Translations under genes and position numbers: made by a program
In this document: one piece after another, positions 9,021 to 17,126 of the stretch
Numbering within the stretch: position 1 is the stretch's first letter
Layout: the number at the start of each line of letters is the position of its first letter
The notes under the pieces: model-generated
What the model saw: only the letters and a program-made list of their open reading frames with translations
Told to the model about the DNA's origin: nothing
The model's database searches: none
Assembly (NCBI GenBank): GCA_964531735.1
Contig: CAZHGD010000024.1
Location: forward strand, 1-58,863
Reading direction: 5' to 3'
Length of the DNA: 58,863 nucleotides
Source of the DNA: CAZHGD01 sp964531735
GTDB taxonomy: Bacteria > Armatimonadota > UBA10988

Positions 9021-9224
9021 CTAGACGCGGCGAACCAGCGTCGCCCGCGGGCCCTTGGCGCCGGGCTCGAACTCGAGCTCGACCTTCTGGCCTTCCTGCA
9101 GGGTCTTGAAACCGCGGCCTTCGATGGCCGAATGGTGCACGAAGACGTCGGGGCCGCCGTCATCCTGCTGGATGAAGCCGAAACCCTTTTCTTCGCTGAA
9201 CCACTTCACGGTACCGGTTGTCAT
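9021..9224 (-). CDS. Cold-shock protein (CspA family)
   Basis: This 67-residue single OB-fold protein is near the family's usual length. It begins MTTGTVKWFSEEKGFGFIQQ; KGFGFI is the RNP1 motif and VFVHHSAI the RNP2 motif, which together bind single-stranded RNA/DNA. It ends RATLVRRV. The ATG at 9224 is preceded by a GGGAGA ribosome site. Such proteins act as RNA chaperones, often induced by cold. A strong promoter candidate lies at 9375-9403 on the same strand, implying an untranslated leader of about 144 nt that contains a palindrome. A long structured leader is a known feature of cold-regulated csp mRNAs. A terminator hairpin follows at 8963-9000. Confidence 0.96.
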   Translation of the reverse strand: MTTGTVKWFSEEKGFGFIQQDDGGPDVFVHHSAIEGRGFKTLQEGQKVELEFEPGAKGPRATLVRRV

Positions 9225-9321
9225 GATGTTTCTCCCGTGCGGCACGTCGTCCAGCTCTGCGAGACCGATTGACTGACCAACACGGGGAAACGTCCACCAC
9301 CGTAAGATCTGAAACCGGCAA

Positions 9322-9339
9322 CCTGACCGGGCGGTCAGG
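9322..9339. repeat. Palindrome in the cold-shock leader
   Basis: CCTGACCG-GG-CGGTCAGG is an exact inverted repeat of 8 bp with a 2-bp centre. It lies inside the predicted csp leader, about 30 nt after the predicted transcription start. It could be an RNA stem or an operator for a dimeric regulator. Confidence 0.6.
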
Positions 9340-9374
9340 GCAAGCATTCACGACTCGACGAGCCACCACCGGTC

Positions 9375-9403
9375 ATGCTAGCACAGGCTGCCGCCGAGTG
9401 CAA
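9375..9403 (-). promoter_or_regulatory. Promoter of the cold-shock gene
   Basis: On the minus strand TTGCAC (complement at 9398-9403) is followed after exactly 17 bp by TAGCAT (complement at 9375-9380). The start would be near 9368, giving a leader of about 144 nt. Confidence 0.65.
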
Positions 9404-9650
9404 GGGGCAGACGGCACTATTTCGGTGGCGCGGGCCATTGTCGGCCGGCCGGCACATCGCCAACGCCAGCGTAGCCGGGCGAGCCCGACCACCGGATCGA
9501 CCGACTCAGCCTGGAAGGCGAGCTGATCGAGGCCGAGGCGAGGACGCTGGCCGGCCGACAGATCGCCGATCTGACTGACTGAGGCCGCCGCGAGGTACCT
9601 GCGAGCAACCAGCGAGCGGCGCGGCGGACCGGTCGCGCTGCCGCGCGAGA
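9404..9650. other. Gap without a confident gene; possible coding remnant
   Basis: Between the csp promoter and the membrane-protein gene no intact gene is supported. On the plus strand the frame 9475-9582, bounded by two in-frame stops and with no good start, encodes a charged, alpha-helical looking stretch ending RQIADLTD, possibly a fragment of a decayed gene. I could not tie it to a family. Confidence 0.3.
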
Positions 9651-10223
9651 TCAGGTGGTCGCCGCGCCGACTCGGTTCGCGCGGAGCTGCCAGTTGGCCC
9701 GCAGGATGACGAGCGCCACCGTGACCGCCAGTAGGCCGCCGAGTTCGACACCCCAGATGGAACCGCCCACCCACGCGTAGCGGAGCATCGGACCGGTCTG
9801 CGCCGGCACGCCGATGAACGCCCGCCGGTAGAACTCGGGGCTGAGCGAAGCCAACCCGATGGCCGTCAGCCCGCCGAGCACCCAGCAGACGTAGGCCCCG
9901 GCGACGACTCCCAGCAAGTGCCTGAAGGCGAATCCGAACGAGCAACTCGCTCTCGTCATGAGCCCGGTGGCCGTCGTGAAGAGCAGCGAGAAGAACACGC
10001 CGAACAAGAGCCCTTCGAACAGGCCCTGCGCGATGCTGGCACGCCACACGTCGGTGACGTCCTGCCATCCGAGCACCGTGACGAAGTAGAGCGGGCTGAC
10101 GAGGCCATTGACCACGTTCGTCGTCGCCCCCAGGAACCCACTCGCCAGGACCCCGGTGACGGCAAGCGCCGCCAGATCCAGAGGCCGGGGTGTCACCGGT
10201 GCGCGGGGGTCTCGTGCTTCCAT
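9651..10223 (-). CDS. Small integral membrane protein, unknown function
   Basis: This 190-residue protein starts at ATG 10223, where AGGA lies 7 nt upstream; the frame continues upstream to 10283 without a ribosome site. It has four likely membrane helices, at about residues 17-40 (AALAVTGVLASGFLGATTN), 66-90 (LFEGLLFGVFFSLLFTTAT), 103-126 and 150-176. The helices are separated by short loops and a hydrophilic tail follows. I recognise no family motif. Codon use matches the neighbours and the hydrophobic periodicity is convincing. A TATACT on the minus strand (complement at 10345-10350) may be its -10 element, but no clear -35 is present. No functional inference is possible from its neighbours. 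Confidence 0.65.
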   Translation of the reverse strand: MEARDPRAPVTPRPLDLAALAVTGVLASGFLGATTNVVNGLVSPLYFVTVLGWQDVTDVWRASIAQGLFEGLLFGVFFSLLFTTATGLMTRASCSFGFAFRHLLGVVAGAYVCWVLGGLTAIGLASLSPEFYRRAFIGVPAQTGPMLRYAWVGGSIWGVELGGLLAVTVALVILRANWQLRANRVGAATT

Positions 10224-10504
10224 GGGACGGTCCTGCTCCGGGGCAGCCAAGGAACAGATACGCCTACTCACAGATGGAGTCAAGCACAGTGCCCCGCGGT
10301 TGCCGATCCGCAGGCTAGTCTGCGCCAGCGCGAACTCCGGTGACAGTATACTTCACTCGCCATGCGTGCGTGGCACCCGTGGGTCGTCTGGCCCGACATG
10401 AACTCCGCCAGGCCGCTTGGTGCGGTGCTCGCCTGAGCTACCCGCGGGCGGCCCGTCGTGCGCGCTCGACACCGACCGGTGCGCAGTCGGTCCGCTCGCG
10501 CGCC

Positions 10505-11770
10505 CTATCGCCACAGCCGCGGCTCACCCCACACCGCCAGGTTGTCGAGGGCCTTGCTGCCGGCCTCCGGCTCCACGGTCAGCCGCAGCGTGAACGGCTT
10601 GGCCGTCGGCAGCGCCACCGCCAGCGTCAGGCCGGGCTGGGCGCTGCGCGCCACCTCGCTGCGCTGGAGCACCGTCGAGTCGGCCAGCACCACGAACCGC
10701 ACCGCGCCCTGCGGGCCGGCTGACGCGTGCAGGCCGACGGTCGCCGTCAGCTTGGTGTAGACACCGGCCAACGGCATCGGCACCTGGATCACGCCGCGCC
10801 CGCCCTGGCCGAAGCCGTGGGCGAACGGCTTGGCCTCGCCCGGCAGCCGCAAGGGCTGCAAACGCCGCTGGCCATCGAGGCTGCGGTGGCGCACGAACGG
10901 GACCCAGATGTAGGGCTCGTCGGCCTTGCCGCCCAGCGGCAACGTCTCCAGTCGGCTCACCGGCCAGCCGTCACAGCCGGCGGCTTGCGCCGGCTCGACG
11001 CGGTCAACGGCTAGGCTCAACGCGGTGTGCAGCGCGTCGGCGACCAGTTCGCCCACCGCCAGCGCCTGCTCGCCGACCAGCGCCGCGGCCTGACGCCCGT
11101 CACCGTAGAGGAAGTCCTGCAGGCTCGGAATGACGACGGAGCGCGCGCGACGGGCGATCTGGCGTTGCCGGTGGACGAGTTGGAACGCGGCCTCCTGCTT
11201 CGTGACGCCGAGCAGCGCCGGGGTGTAGGGCCGGTCGGCGAGGGCTCTGAGCAGGCCGTCCACGTTGACCCCGTGGTGCCCATAGGTGTAGGCAAACTGC
11301 TCCTTGTCCGGCGGCGGCGGCACCAGGTCGCGCAGTTGCGCCTCGTTCAGCCCCATTGGTGCCAGGCAGTGCGCCGAGGGCGAGCCCGGGTCCTCCAGCC
11401 AGTGGCACATCACGCCGAGATACCGCACCGCGCCGTCGAGCTGGTTGGCCCGCAGCGCCTGCTCGACCTGCGTCTGGTACCAAACGAAGCCCTGAGCCGA
11501 GACCTCCGGGTCGTTGATGTCGTGCAGCGACAGCCGCAGGCCCGGCGGGGCACAGAATCGGGCCAGCTCGGGCGTGGGCTGACCGGCATAGGTGTCCTGC
11601 AGCGCCAGGTAGTCGCGGCAGAGCTTGGCCCGGACCGGGCTCAGCGCCTCCAACTCCCAAGGCGCGAGGCGGGCGGCGGCCCAGGCTCGGATGTGGGCGT
11701 GGCCCGCGCCCCAGCCAAACGAAGGGCTGGCGAGCAATAGGCCCGCAACGGCCAGCAGACAGCGGCGCAT
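10505..11770 (-). CDS. Secreted alpha-helical zinc-hydrolase-like protein with C-terminal NPCBM domain
   Basis: This is 421 residues from the ATG at 11770 (AAGGTGAG upstream). The signal peptide is MRRCLLAVAGLLLASPSFG. The mature protein opens WGAGHAHIRAWAAARL, like the W-G-x-x-GH start of S1/P1-type and phospholipase-C-type zinc enzymes. It also has VMCHWLEDPGSPSAH, resembling their H-x-x-x-D-x-x-x-P-x-H zinc-ligand stretch. Residues about 290-421 (GRGVIQVPMPL, AGPQGAVRFVVLADS, SKALDNLAVWGEPRLW) fit an NPCBM carbohydrate-binding module. The natural reading is an exported hydrolase tethered to glycans, but the enzyme family assignment rests on short motifs. It stands alone on the minus strand. 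Confidence 0.65.
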   Translation of the reverse strand: MRRCLLAVAGLLLASPSFGWGAGHAHIRAWAAARLAPWELEALSPVRAKLCRDYLALQDTYAGQPTPELARFCAPPGLRLSLHDINDPEVSAQGFVWYQTQVEQALRANQLDGAVRYLGVMCHWLEDPGSPSAHCLAPMGLNEAQLRDLVPPPPDKEQFAYTYGHHGVNVDGLLRALADRPYTPALLGVTKQEAAFQLVHRQRQIARRARSVVIPSLQDFLYGDGRQAAALVGEQALAVGELVADALHTALSLAVDRVEPAQAAGCDGWPVSRLETLPLGGKADEPYIWVPFVRHRSLDGQRRLQPLRLPGEAKPFAHGFGQGGRGVIQVPMPLAGVYTKLTATVGLHASAGPQGAVRFVVLADSTVLQRSEVARSAQPGLTLAVALPTAKPFTLRLTVEPEAGSKALDNLAVWGEPRLWR

Positions 11771-11887
11771 GGGCTCACCTTCCAGACTCGTGTCGAACGC
11801 CTGATTGCGGCCCGGCCCCCGCGGGTCCTCCTTGGCGCTGGCGCGGCCACTACGAGACAGTCCAGTCTGGCGCGCCGGAGCGAGGTG

Positions 11888-12070
11888 GTGACGCACGAGT
11901 TCGCCGCACTCGGGCGAGCCGACGGCGAGGTCATGGCCACCGTCCTCAAGCTCAAGGCGATCCGGCGGCCGCCGTCGTGCTACCGCGGCTGGCCGAGTCT
12001 TCCGCAGAACTGCCGTCCGCTGGGTGCGCCATGCGGCCTTGACATAGGTACTGAATATAGTCACCATTAA
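11888..12070 (+). pseudogene. 5' relic of a sialidase-like (Asp-box) gene
   Basis: The frame from GTG 11888 aligns with the start of the intact gene at 17127. Both have nine start codons ending in an identical GCACTCGGG, then GEV-x-ATVL-x-x-K-x-I-x-x-x-P-x-x-Y-x-GWP in both. The relic lacks 12 nt within the signal-peptide region and loses similarity soon after GWP. It then runs into the hicA upstream region and stops at 12070, so no Asp boxes remain. This is best read as a truncated paralogue. The 114 bases before it (11771-11884) hold no other gene that I can see. Confidence 0.6.
12039..12061 (+). promoter_or_regulatory. Possible promoter region of hicAB
   Basis: A perfect TTGACA (12039-12044) and a TATAGT (12056-12061) occur in an unusually AT-rich patch just upstream of hicA. 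Their 11-bp spacing is too short for them to work as one promoter. TTGACA with 17 bp to CACCAT, or TATAGT with a weak -35, are alternatives. Autoregulation by HicB here would be usual for the family. Confidence 0.3.
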
Positions 12071-12088
12071 GCCAAACGGGAGTCCTGC

Positions 12089-12361
12089 GTGGGCAGCAAG
12101 GACAAGCGCGAGCAAGCGCTGCGCCGCAATCCGAAGGAGGTGCGAGGCGATGATCTCAGGGCCGTACTGGAGGCCAATGGCTTCGCTTGCCGGCCCACTT
12201 CGGACGGGTGGACCTGTCGCCACACGCTGCTTGATCAGCCCGTAACGTTGCCGCTGACGCACGGTTCGCGGCAGGCAGCAGGCCTGGTCCGACCCGCCTA
12301 CGTACGCCGGGCACTGGCCGCGCTGGATGATGCGCGCGCCCGGGGCGAGGAGCCAGCATGA
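12089..12361 (+). CDS. hicA: HicA-family toxin (YcfA-like), possibly inactive
   Basis: This is 90 residues from a GTG start. It fits HicA: a basic helix (REQALRRNPKEVRGDDLRAVLEANGF), a strand pair and a C-terminal helix (RPAYVRRALAALDDA), a small double-stranded-RNA-binding fold that cleaves mRNA. In typical members the strand after the first helices reads GSH-x-x-[FY]-RH with a catalytic histidine. Here it reads SDGWTCRH, so the catalytic His position appears to be Gly. The gene overlaps the next by 4 bp (ATGA), the usual toxin-antitoxin arrangement with the toxin first. The ancestry call is good; activity is uncertain. Confidence 0.75.
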   Translation: MGSKDKREQALRRNPKEVRGDDLRAVLEANGFACRPTSDGWTCRHTLLDQPVTLPLTHGSRQAAGLVRPAYVRRALAALDDARARGEEPA

Positions 12362-12765
12362 TTGAGGCATTGACATACACTGAGGAGCATCTCGACCGCG
12401 CGCGGCACTATCCGTTGCTCGTGCTGTGGTCGCCGGAAGACGACGAGTACGTCGCCCGGGCCGAGGCCTTTCGCTATACGGTCGGCGCCGGCGACAGCCC
12501 GGAGGAGGCCGCTGCAGCCGCGGTGCGCAACATTGCCACGAGCATCGCTGCCATGGAGGAGGCCGGCCAGTCCGTGCCGGCTCCGCCCGGCAGCGTGGGC
12601 GGGCAGTTCCAGGTGCGCCTGCCCCGCTCACTCCATGCGGCGCTGGTGCAGTTGGCCGAGAGCGAAGGGGTGAGTCTGAACGCTCTGGTGGCCTATCTGC
12701 TCACCCAAGCGACGGGGCTCGAGCGGGTGGTGGCGCTGCCGACCCCGCGGCGCCGGCAGCGCTGA
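12358..12765 (+). CDS. hicB: HicB-family antitoxin with C-terminal ribbon-helix-helix
   Basis: This is 135 residues. The N-terminal half (YPLLVLWSPEDDEYVARAEAF, then VGAGDSPEEAAAAAVRNI) is the partly degraded RNase-H-like HicB fold with the characteristic G-[DT]-x-x-EEA segment. It ends with a V-P-A-P-P linker. The C-terminal part GQFQVRLPRSLHAALVQLAE, continuing into SEGVSLNALVAYLLTQA, is a ribbon-helix-helix DNA-binding domain. HicB neutralises HicA by direct binding and represses the operon. The start overlaps hicA by 4 bp, so the two are translationally coupled. The tail is rich in arginine. Confidence 0.85.
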   Translation: MIEALTYTEEHLDRARHYPLLVLWSPEDDEYVARAEAFRYTVGAGDSPEEAAAAAVRNIATSIAAMEEAGQSVPAPPGSVGGQFQVRLPRSLHAALVQLAESEGVSLNALVAYLLTQATGLERVVALPTPRRRQR

Positions 12766-12841
12766 ACTGGCCGGTGCGCGCTTGTCAGCGCTTGGCTGCC
12801 CGTGGCACGCGCCTCTCTTGCCCCGACGGCTCGTCTCGCCG

Positions 12842-14683
12842 CTACGGTCGTACCGGCTCATCCCAGAGCGATAGCACGAGGTGCGAGGGATGCTCGCGAC
12901 TGTGATGGAGGGTGTTGTCGGCGATTAGCCACCGGCGGTCGCTCTGGTCGGCACCGGTGTTCCGATTGATGTCGGAATCGGGGAAGTTGCTGCTGGAGAT
13001 GTGGAGCCCGATGCGGTGACCGGCACAGAAGCGGTTGGCGACGGGCTCGAGCGGGATCTCCAGGCGGTAGACCTCGCCCGGCGCCATGGGCTGCGGCACA
13101 GCGAATCCCTCCCGGTAACGGGCGCGCAGGAGCCCCTTGGCGAGGAACAGGGCGTAGCCCGTCGGGTAATCCGCGCTCGGCGGATGGATGTCCAGCAGCT
13201 TGACGACGAAGTCGGTGTCCGGGGCGGTGGACGAGACCCACAGCACCGCTGTGACGTCGCCGGCCACCGTCAGGTCCTCATCAAGCGGCGGAGTCTGGTA
13301 CCAGAGCACATCCTTGCGGACCGTGACCGGCATCTGCGGGGAGCCGTCGCCGGGAAGCATGGGCAACTGTCCCTGGTCGGTCGGCGGCGGCGCCCACAGT
13401 TCGCCTCTGATGGCCCAGGGGCAATGGGGGATCTGCGGACTCCCGTAGCTGCGCACGACCTCGTGGGGATCGTACGTGTACGTGGTGTGCGACGGTGCCT
13501 CGGCGGGCGCCTCGGCGGACAGTGTGCCGTCGCCGTTCAGGTAAAGGGCGGCATCGCGCGTCCCCTCGGTGGGCCAGGCTTGGCGCAGGTGCCAGTAACC
13601 GCCGTGGTTCAGGCAGCCGTCGTCGGTCTTGAGGCCGTCGCCGCCACCCATGACGAACAACTGCACCGGGGCACCCGTGTCGGCCTCCTCCCTGCCCTTG
13701 AGCCAGCGATCGAACCACCGCAACTCGTACTCGAGGAACTCCTGGCGACTGGTCAATCCGCCACCCAGCGCGCCATAGTCGACACCGCCGGCCGCAGTGT
13801 CGAAGGCCCAATGCCGCCAGGGCCCGACCAGCAAGGCCTGGTGCTGCCGCCCCAGGGCCACCATCCGCCGGTACCCCTCGATCATGGGACCCGGGAAGAA
13901 GTCCAGCCAGCCCGCCACCCAGAGGATGGGCATGTCGGGCATGGCCTCCAGGTACTCGTCCTTGGCGCGGCCGGGCTCGCGCCAGTAGTCATCGTAGTCG
14001 GGGTGCTCGAAAGCCAGCTCCATGAGCAGCTCTTCGTAGAGGGGAGCAAGCTGCAGCGGGGTCTCGCCCCGGCGCCAGGGCGTACGGGCGGTCCACTCGA
14101 TGAAGCGGTCGAAGCCACACATCTCCTCCATGGCCTCCACTGCCCAGGGGAGGTCCTTCAGTTCGTTGCTCGTGAACGCCCTTTCCAGGACCCAACTCAA
14201 CTGCGACAGCCTGAGGGCGCCGCCGGGGAACGTGTTCTCGCGGTATTCGCTGAGCACGTGATGGTGAGGGATCATGGTCGCCAGGCTGGGTGGGTGCTGC
14301 GTGGCGGCCGCGAGTTGGGTGGCCGTCATGTACGACGGGCCATGCGTGCCCACACGGCCGCAGCACAGCGGGTGCCGGGCCAGCCACTCGATGGCGTCAT
14401 AGCCATCCTCCGCCTCCTGGTTCACCGAGCCGAAGACGCCCTCGGACCGGAACCGGCCACGGACGTCCTGCGTCGCGGAGAGGTAGCCGCCCTCGGCAAA
14501 GAACCGCGCGATGTCCGGGCCCCATCCCGCCTTGTTGTACGGCGTGCGGAGGAGTACCGCCGGTACGTCACGCAAGGGCTGGCCACCCTCGGTCGGGATG
14601 AACAGGTCGGTGGCCAACCGCGTGCCATCGCGCATCGGGACCATCACGTCACGCTCGGCTGTCACCTCATAGCTGCGGACCAT
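12842..14683 (-). CDS. CocE/NonD family alpha/beta-hydrolase (X-Pro dipeptidyl-peptidase-like)
   Basis: This is 613 residues, normal for the family. The start ATG at 14683 has a perfect GGAGGTG (complement at 14690-14696). The N-terminus gives VMVPMRDGTRLATDLFIP and AVLLRTPYNK, followed by QDVRGRFRSEG, all hallmarks. The nucleophile elbow is GTHGPSYMT; most members have G-x-SY-x-G, so the residue after Tyr is changed (Met for the usual second-position residue before Gly). WVAGWLD likely carries the catalytic Asp and GPWRHW the His. The C-terminal jelly-roll (VLWVSSTAPDTDFVVKLLDI, RLEIPLEPVANRFCAGHRI) is typical. Substrates are esters or acylated amides. There is no clear signal peptide. It is the last gene of a probable three-gene minus-strand operon. 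Confidence 0.88.
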   Translation of the reverse strand: MVRSYEVTAERDVMVPMRDGTRLATDLFIPTEGGQPLRDVPAVLLRTPYNKAGWGPDIARFFAEGGYLSATQDVRGRFRSEGVFGSVNQEAEDGYDAIEWLARHPLCCGRVGTHGPSYMTATQLAAATQHPPSLATMIPHHHVLSEYRENTFPGGALRLSQLSWVLERAFTSNELKDLPWAVEAMEEMCGFDRFIEWTARTPWRRGETPLQLAPLYEELLMELAFEHPDYDDYWREPGRAKDEYLEAMPDMPILWVAGWLDFFPGPMIEGYRRMVALGRQHQALLVGPWRHWAFDTAAGGVDYGALGGGLTSRQEFLEYELRWFDRWLKGREEADTGAPVQLFVMGGGDGLKTDDGCLNHGGYWHLRQAWPTEGTRDAALYLNGDGTLSAEAPAEAPSHTTYTYDPHEVVRSYGSPQIPHCPWAIRGELWAPPPTDQGQLPMLPGDGSPQMPVTVRKDVLWYQTPPLDEDLTVAGDVTAVLWVSSTAPDTDFVVKLLDIHPPSADYPTGYALFLAKGLLRARYREGFAVPQPMAPGEVYRLEIPLEPVANRFCAGHRIGLHISSSNFPDSDINRNTGADQSDRRWLIADNTLHHSREHPSHLVLSLWDEPVRP

Positions 14684-14779
14684 GTCAGCGCACCTCCAGA
14701 ATGGCCACTACCGTCGCAGCACCAGCGCGGTGTGCTCACGGGTTGACCAGGCCGCCCGTGGCCGGTGCGGCCTGGCAGT

Positions 14780-15847
14780 TCACGCACAGGTCGCCGCCCA
14801 CAACGCGACCGGATCCACCGCCGCTCCGGTCTCGGCCGAGGTCTGCGCCGCCAAGGCCACGGCCAGCGAGCGGGCCCCTTCTTCGGCGCTGACCAGCGGC
14901 TCCGCTTGGCCGCGCACGACCTGGCAGAAGTGCGCCAGTTGCGCCCGTAGCGGGTCGGCCGTGGGCACGGCGAGGCGGTGCCGCTCCAACGGCTGCGTCC
15001 ACCCGCGGGGCTGCCCGGCGGCGTAGCGCCAGAGCTCCATCCGCGGGAAAGCCAGCGCCGCGTCTGTCCCGACGAACTGGTAGCAGGCCTCCGGCACGTG
15101 ACAGTAGGTCGGGTTCTCAGCGGTGGTGGCCTCGTAGGACCACGGTGCTGGCGTGGCGTCCGAGGCCAGGACCGTACCCAGCGCTCCGCCGGCGAGCGTC
15201 AGGCAGAGGCTCAGCGAGTCCTCGACGGGCAGGCCGCGCACCGCGGCGCTCGTGCGCGCATACACGCTCGCCACCTCGCCGGCGATGAACCGCAGGCTGT
15301 CGAGGTCGTGGATGAGGTTGATCAGCAGCGGCCCGCCGCCCGGTCGTTCGCGCCGCCACGCGACGGTGTAGTAGTCGTCGGGCTTGAGCAACGTCCACAG
15401 CGCCGAGAAGCCGACCAGGCGGCCGAGGCTCCCATCGCCAACGAGGCCACGCGTCCGCTGCACCAGCGGATTGTGCCGTCGGTGATGGCCGACGAGCACC
15501 GCCACGCTGTGATGGGCCGCCGCGGTCACGATGCGCCGGGCCTGCGCCAGCGAGTCGGCGATGGGCTTCTCGACCAGCATGGGCACGCCTCGCGCCGCGC
15601 ACGTCAGCGCGATCGCGGCGTGCGTGGCGGTGGGCGTGGCGATGATGACGCCCTCGGGGTGGGCGCGATCCAGGAGTTGCTCGAGGGCGGCGTAGCAAGG
15701 CACGCCCAGGTCGGCGGCGACGCCGGCCCGGGCCGGATCGGGATCGCTGAGGCCCACGAGCGCACAGTCGGCGTCCGCGGCGATCAGCGCCGCGTGCCGG
15801 GCGCCGATCAGCCCGGCGCCGATCACTGCCAACCGGACCGGTTCCAT
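14780..15847 (-). CDS. Gfo/Idh/MocA family oxidoreductase
   Basis: This is 355 residues from ATG 15847 (GAGGTG 5 nt upstream; a longer frame to 15880 is less likely). The N-terminal Rossmann fold shows VIGAGLIGARHAALI (G-x-G-x-x-G). MLVEKPIADSLAQA is the EKP motif whose lysine acts in catalysis, and GHHRRHNPLV follows. In the C-terminal half, LINLIHDLDSLRFIAGEV has the active-site histidine region (H-x-x-D). Members use NAD(P) to oxidise or reduce sugars and cyclitols in the cytosol. It lies between a second member of the family upstream and a CocE hydrolase downstream on the same strand. The specific sugar is unknown. Confidence 0.93.
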   Translation of the reverse strand: MEPVRLAVIGAGLIGARHAALIAADADCALVGLSDPDPARAGVAADLGVPCYAALEQLLDRAHPEGVIIATPTATHAAIALTCAARGVPMLVEKPIADSLAQARRIVTAAAHHSVAVLVGHHRRHNPLVQRTRGLVGDGSLGRLVGFSALWTLLKPDDYYTVAWRRERPGGGPLLINLIHDLDSLRFIAGEVASVYARTSAAVRGLPVEDSLSLCLTLAGGALGTVLASDATPAPWSYEATTAENPTYCHVPEACYQFVGTDAALAFPRMELWRYAAGQPRGWTQPLERHRLAVPTADPLRAQLAHFCQVVRGQAEPLVSAEEGARSLAVALAAQTSAETGAAVDPVALWAATCA

Positions 15848-15905
15848 GGCACACCTCGTCAGAGGGCTCGCAGCCGCCAACCGCGCGGCGCCGCGACAGC
15901 CCGGA

Positions 15906-16925
15906 TCATGACGCCTCCGCGACGGCCACCGGCGCGCCGCCCTGCTCGCCCGAAGTCAGGATGGCGTCCAGCGCACGCTGGATCGCGTGCCCGATCTCGC
16001 CCGGCACCGGCGTCGGCGCCACCCCCGCGATGGCGTCGGCGAAGCACTGGAAGCTGTTGCGGCCGGGCGGACTCATCTCCTCAGGCGGTATTGCGACTGG
16101 CTCGCCGCCGCGCTGGCGCAGGTGCACGCCCTCGCCGGGCGCACCGGCCGACAGGATGCCCTCGCTGCCGTAGATCTCGAAGCTCATGTGGTTGGCCGGG
16201 CTGGTCCAGCTCAGCTCCAGCACGCCCGTGGCGCCACTACGGAAGCGGCAGAGCGCCGTGGCGTTGTCCACCACGTCGATGTCCTCGCGGCGGCTGTCGG
16301 TCTGGGCCGAGACGCTGGCCACCTCACCGCAGTACCACTGCATCATGTCGCCGACGTGGACGCCGATGTCGCCCACAATGCCCCCGCCCTGGCTGCGCGT
16401 CACGAACCACCTCGCTCCCGGCGACCAGCCCTGGTCGGGCGCGGAGGTGTGAACGCGAATGGCGCGCATGTGTTGCACGCGGCCCACGGCGCCCTTGGCC
16501 AACAGCCGTGCGACCGTCTGGTAGAACGGATCGTAGCGGCGCGACAGGTTGACCTGCAGCACCTTTCCGGCCGCCTGCGCCGCCGCCACCACCTGGGCCG
16601 TCTCCGCCTGCGACATCCCCATGGGCTTCTCGCACAGCACATGGCAGCCCGCCTGTAGCGCAGCCAAGGTCATGGGGCAGTGCCACACGACCGGCGTGGC
16701 GACCGCGACGGCCTCCACCAGCCCGGAGGCCAGCAGGTCGTGGTAGTCCGTGAACAGCGCCGCCTCGGAGGCGTGCTCGTCATGCACCTTCGTGGCGCGC
16801 TCGGTGTCCAGGTCGCACAGGGCCGTGATCGTCACGCCCGGGACCTGCGCAAAACTCGGCGCATGGCTGCGCTGGGTGATCATCCCGCAACCGATGATGC
16901 CCAGGCGAAGCGGGCTCTCTCCCAT
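15906..16925 (-). CDS. Gfo/Idh/MocA family oxidoreductase
   Basis: This is 339 residues, starting MGESPLRLGIIGCGMITQRSH with AAGGAG 9 nt upstream. GIIGCGMI is the nucleotide-binding turn. VLCEKPMGMSQAE is the EKP motif, and NLSRRYDPFYQTVARLL with GIVGDIGVHVGDMMQWYCG gives the second-domain active-site histidine (G-x-H-x-x-D). It is probably the first gene of a three-gene operon (this gene, a second Gfo/Idh/MocA member, CocE hydrolase), so the two dehydrogenases may act on successive steps. A 9-bp palindrome lies in its leader at 16951-16971. Confidence 0.93.
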   Translation of the reverse strand: MGESPLRLGIIGCGMITQRSHAPSFAQVPGVTITALCDLDTERATKVHDEHASEAALFTDYHDLLASGLVEAVAVATPVVWHCPMTLAALQAGCHVLCEKPMGMSQAETAQVVAAAQAAGKVLQVNLSRRYDPFYQTVARLLAKGAVGRVQHMRAIRVHTSAPDQGWSPGARWFVTRSQGGGIVGDIGVHVGDMMQWYCGEVASVSAQTDSRREDIDVVDNATALCRFRSGATGVLELSWTSPANHMSFEIYGSEGILSAGAPGEGVHLRQRGGEPVAIPPEEMSPPGRNSFQCFADAIAGVAPTPVPGEIGHAIQRALDAILTSGEQGGAPVAVAEAS

Positions 16926-16950
16926 GACCTGATGCTCCTTGCTCCAGACG

Positions 16951-16971
16951 GTCGCGGCCGACGGCCGCGAC
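16951..16971. repeat. Palindrome in the divergent control region
   Basis: GTCGCGGCC-GAC-GGCCGCGAC is an exact 9-bp inverted repeat with a 3-bp centre. It lies 26 bp upstream of the minus-strand oxidoreductase start and between it and the divergent sialidase-like gene. It is a possible operator or leader hairpin. Confidence 0.5.
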
Positions 16972-17062
16972 GCCTATATGCGCCGCAGGTTGGCCAGTCC
17001 CTTGAGGCATTCGAACATGCGGCCTTGACGCGCCTGGAGGCAGGCCACGCCCAAGACGCCGC

Positions 17063-17091
17063 TTGACTCCGCCGTCGCCGCCGCGTAGATT
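17063..17091 (+). promoter_or_regulatory. Promoter of the sialidase-like gene
   Basis: TTGACT (17063-17068), exactly 17 bp, then TAGATT (17086-17091). The start would be near 17098, giving a leader of about 29 nt. Confidence 0.75.
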
Positions 17092-17126
17092 GCGCGCGGC
17101 GCGCTCCGGTGCGCGGGAGTAGGGCG

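Noticed and set aside
9475..9582. Possible gene between the csp promoter and the membrane protein
   Set aside because: It has no start codon or ribosome site and no recognisable family; noted only as a possible remnant.
12045..12061. TTGACA-11 bp-TATAGT as a single hicAB promoter
   Set aside because: The spacing is six bases too short for a sigma70 promoter, so it is listed only as a possible region.
14684..14779. Small plus-strand frames between the CocE and oxidoreductase genes
   Set aside because: They extend over the neighbouring minus-strand genes, with no motifs or ribosome sites.
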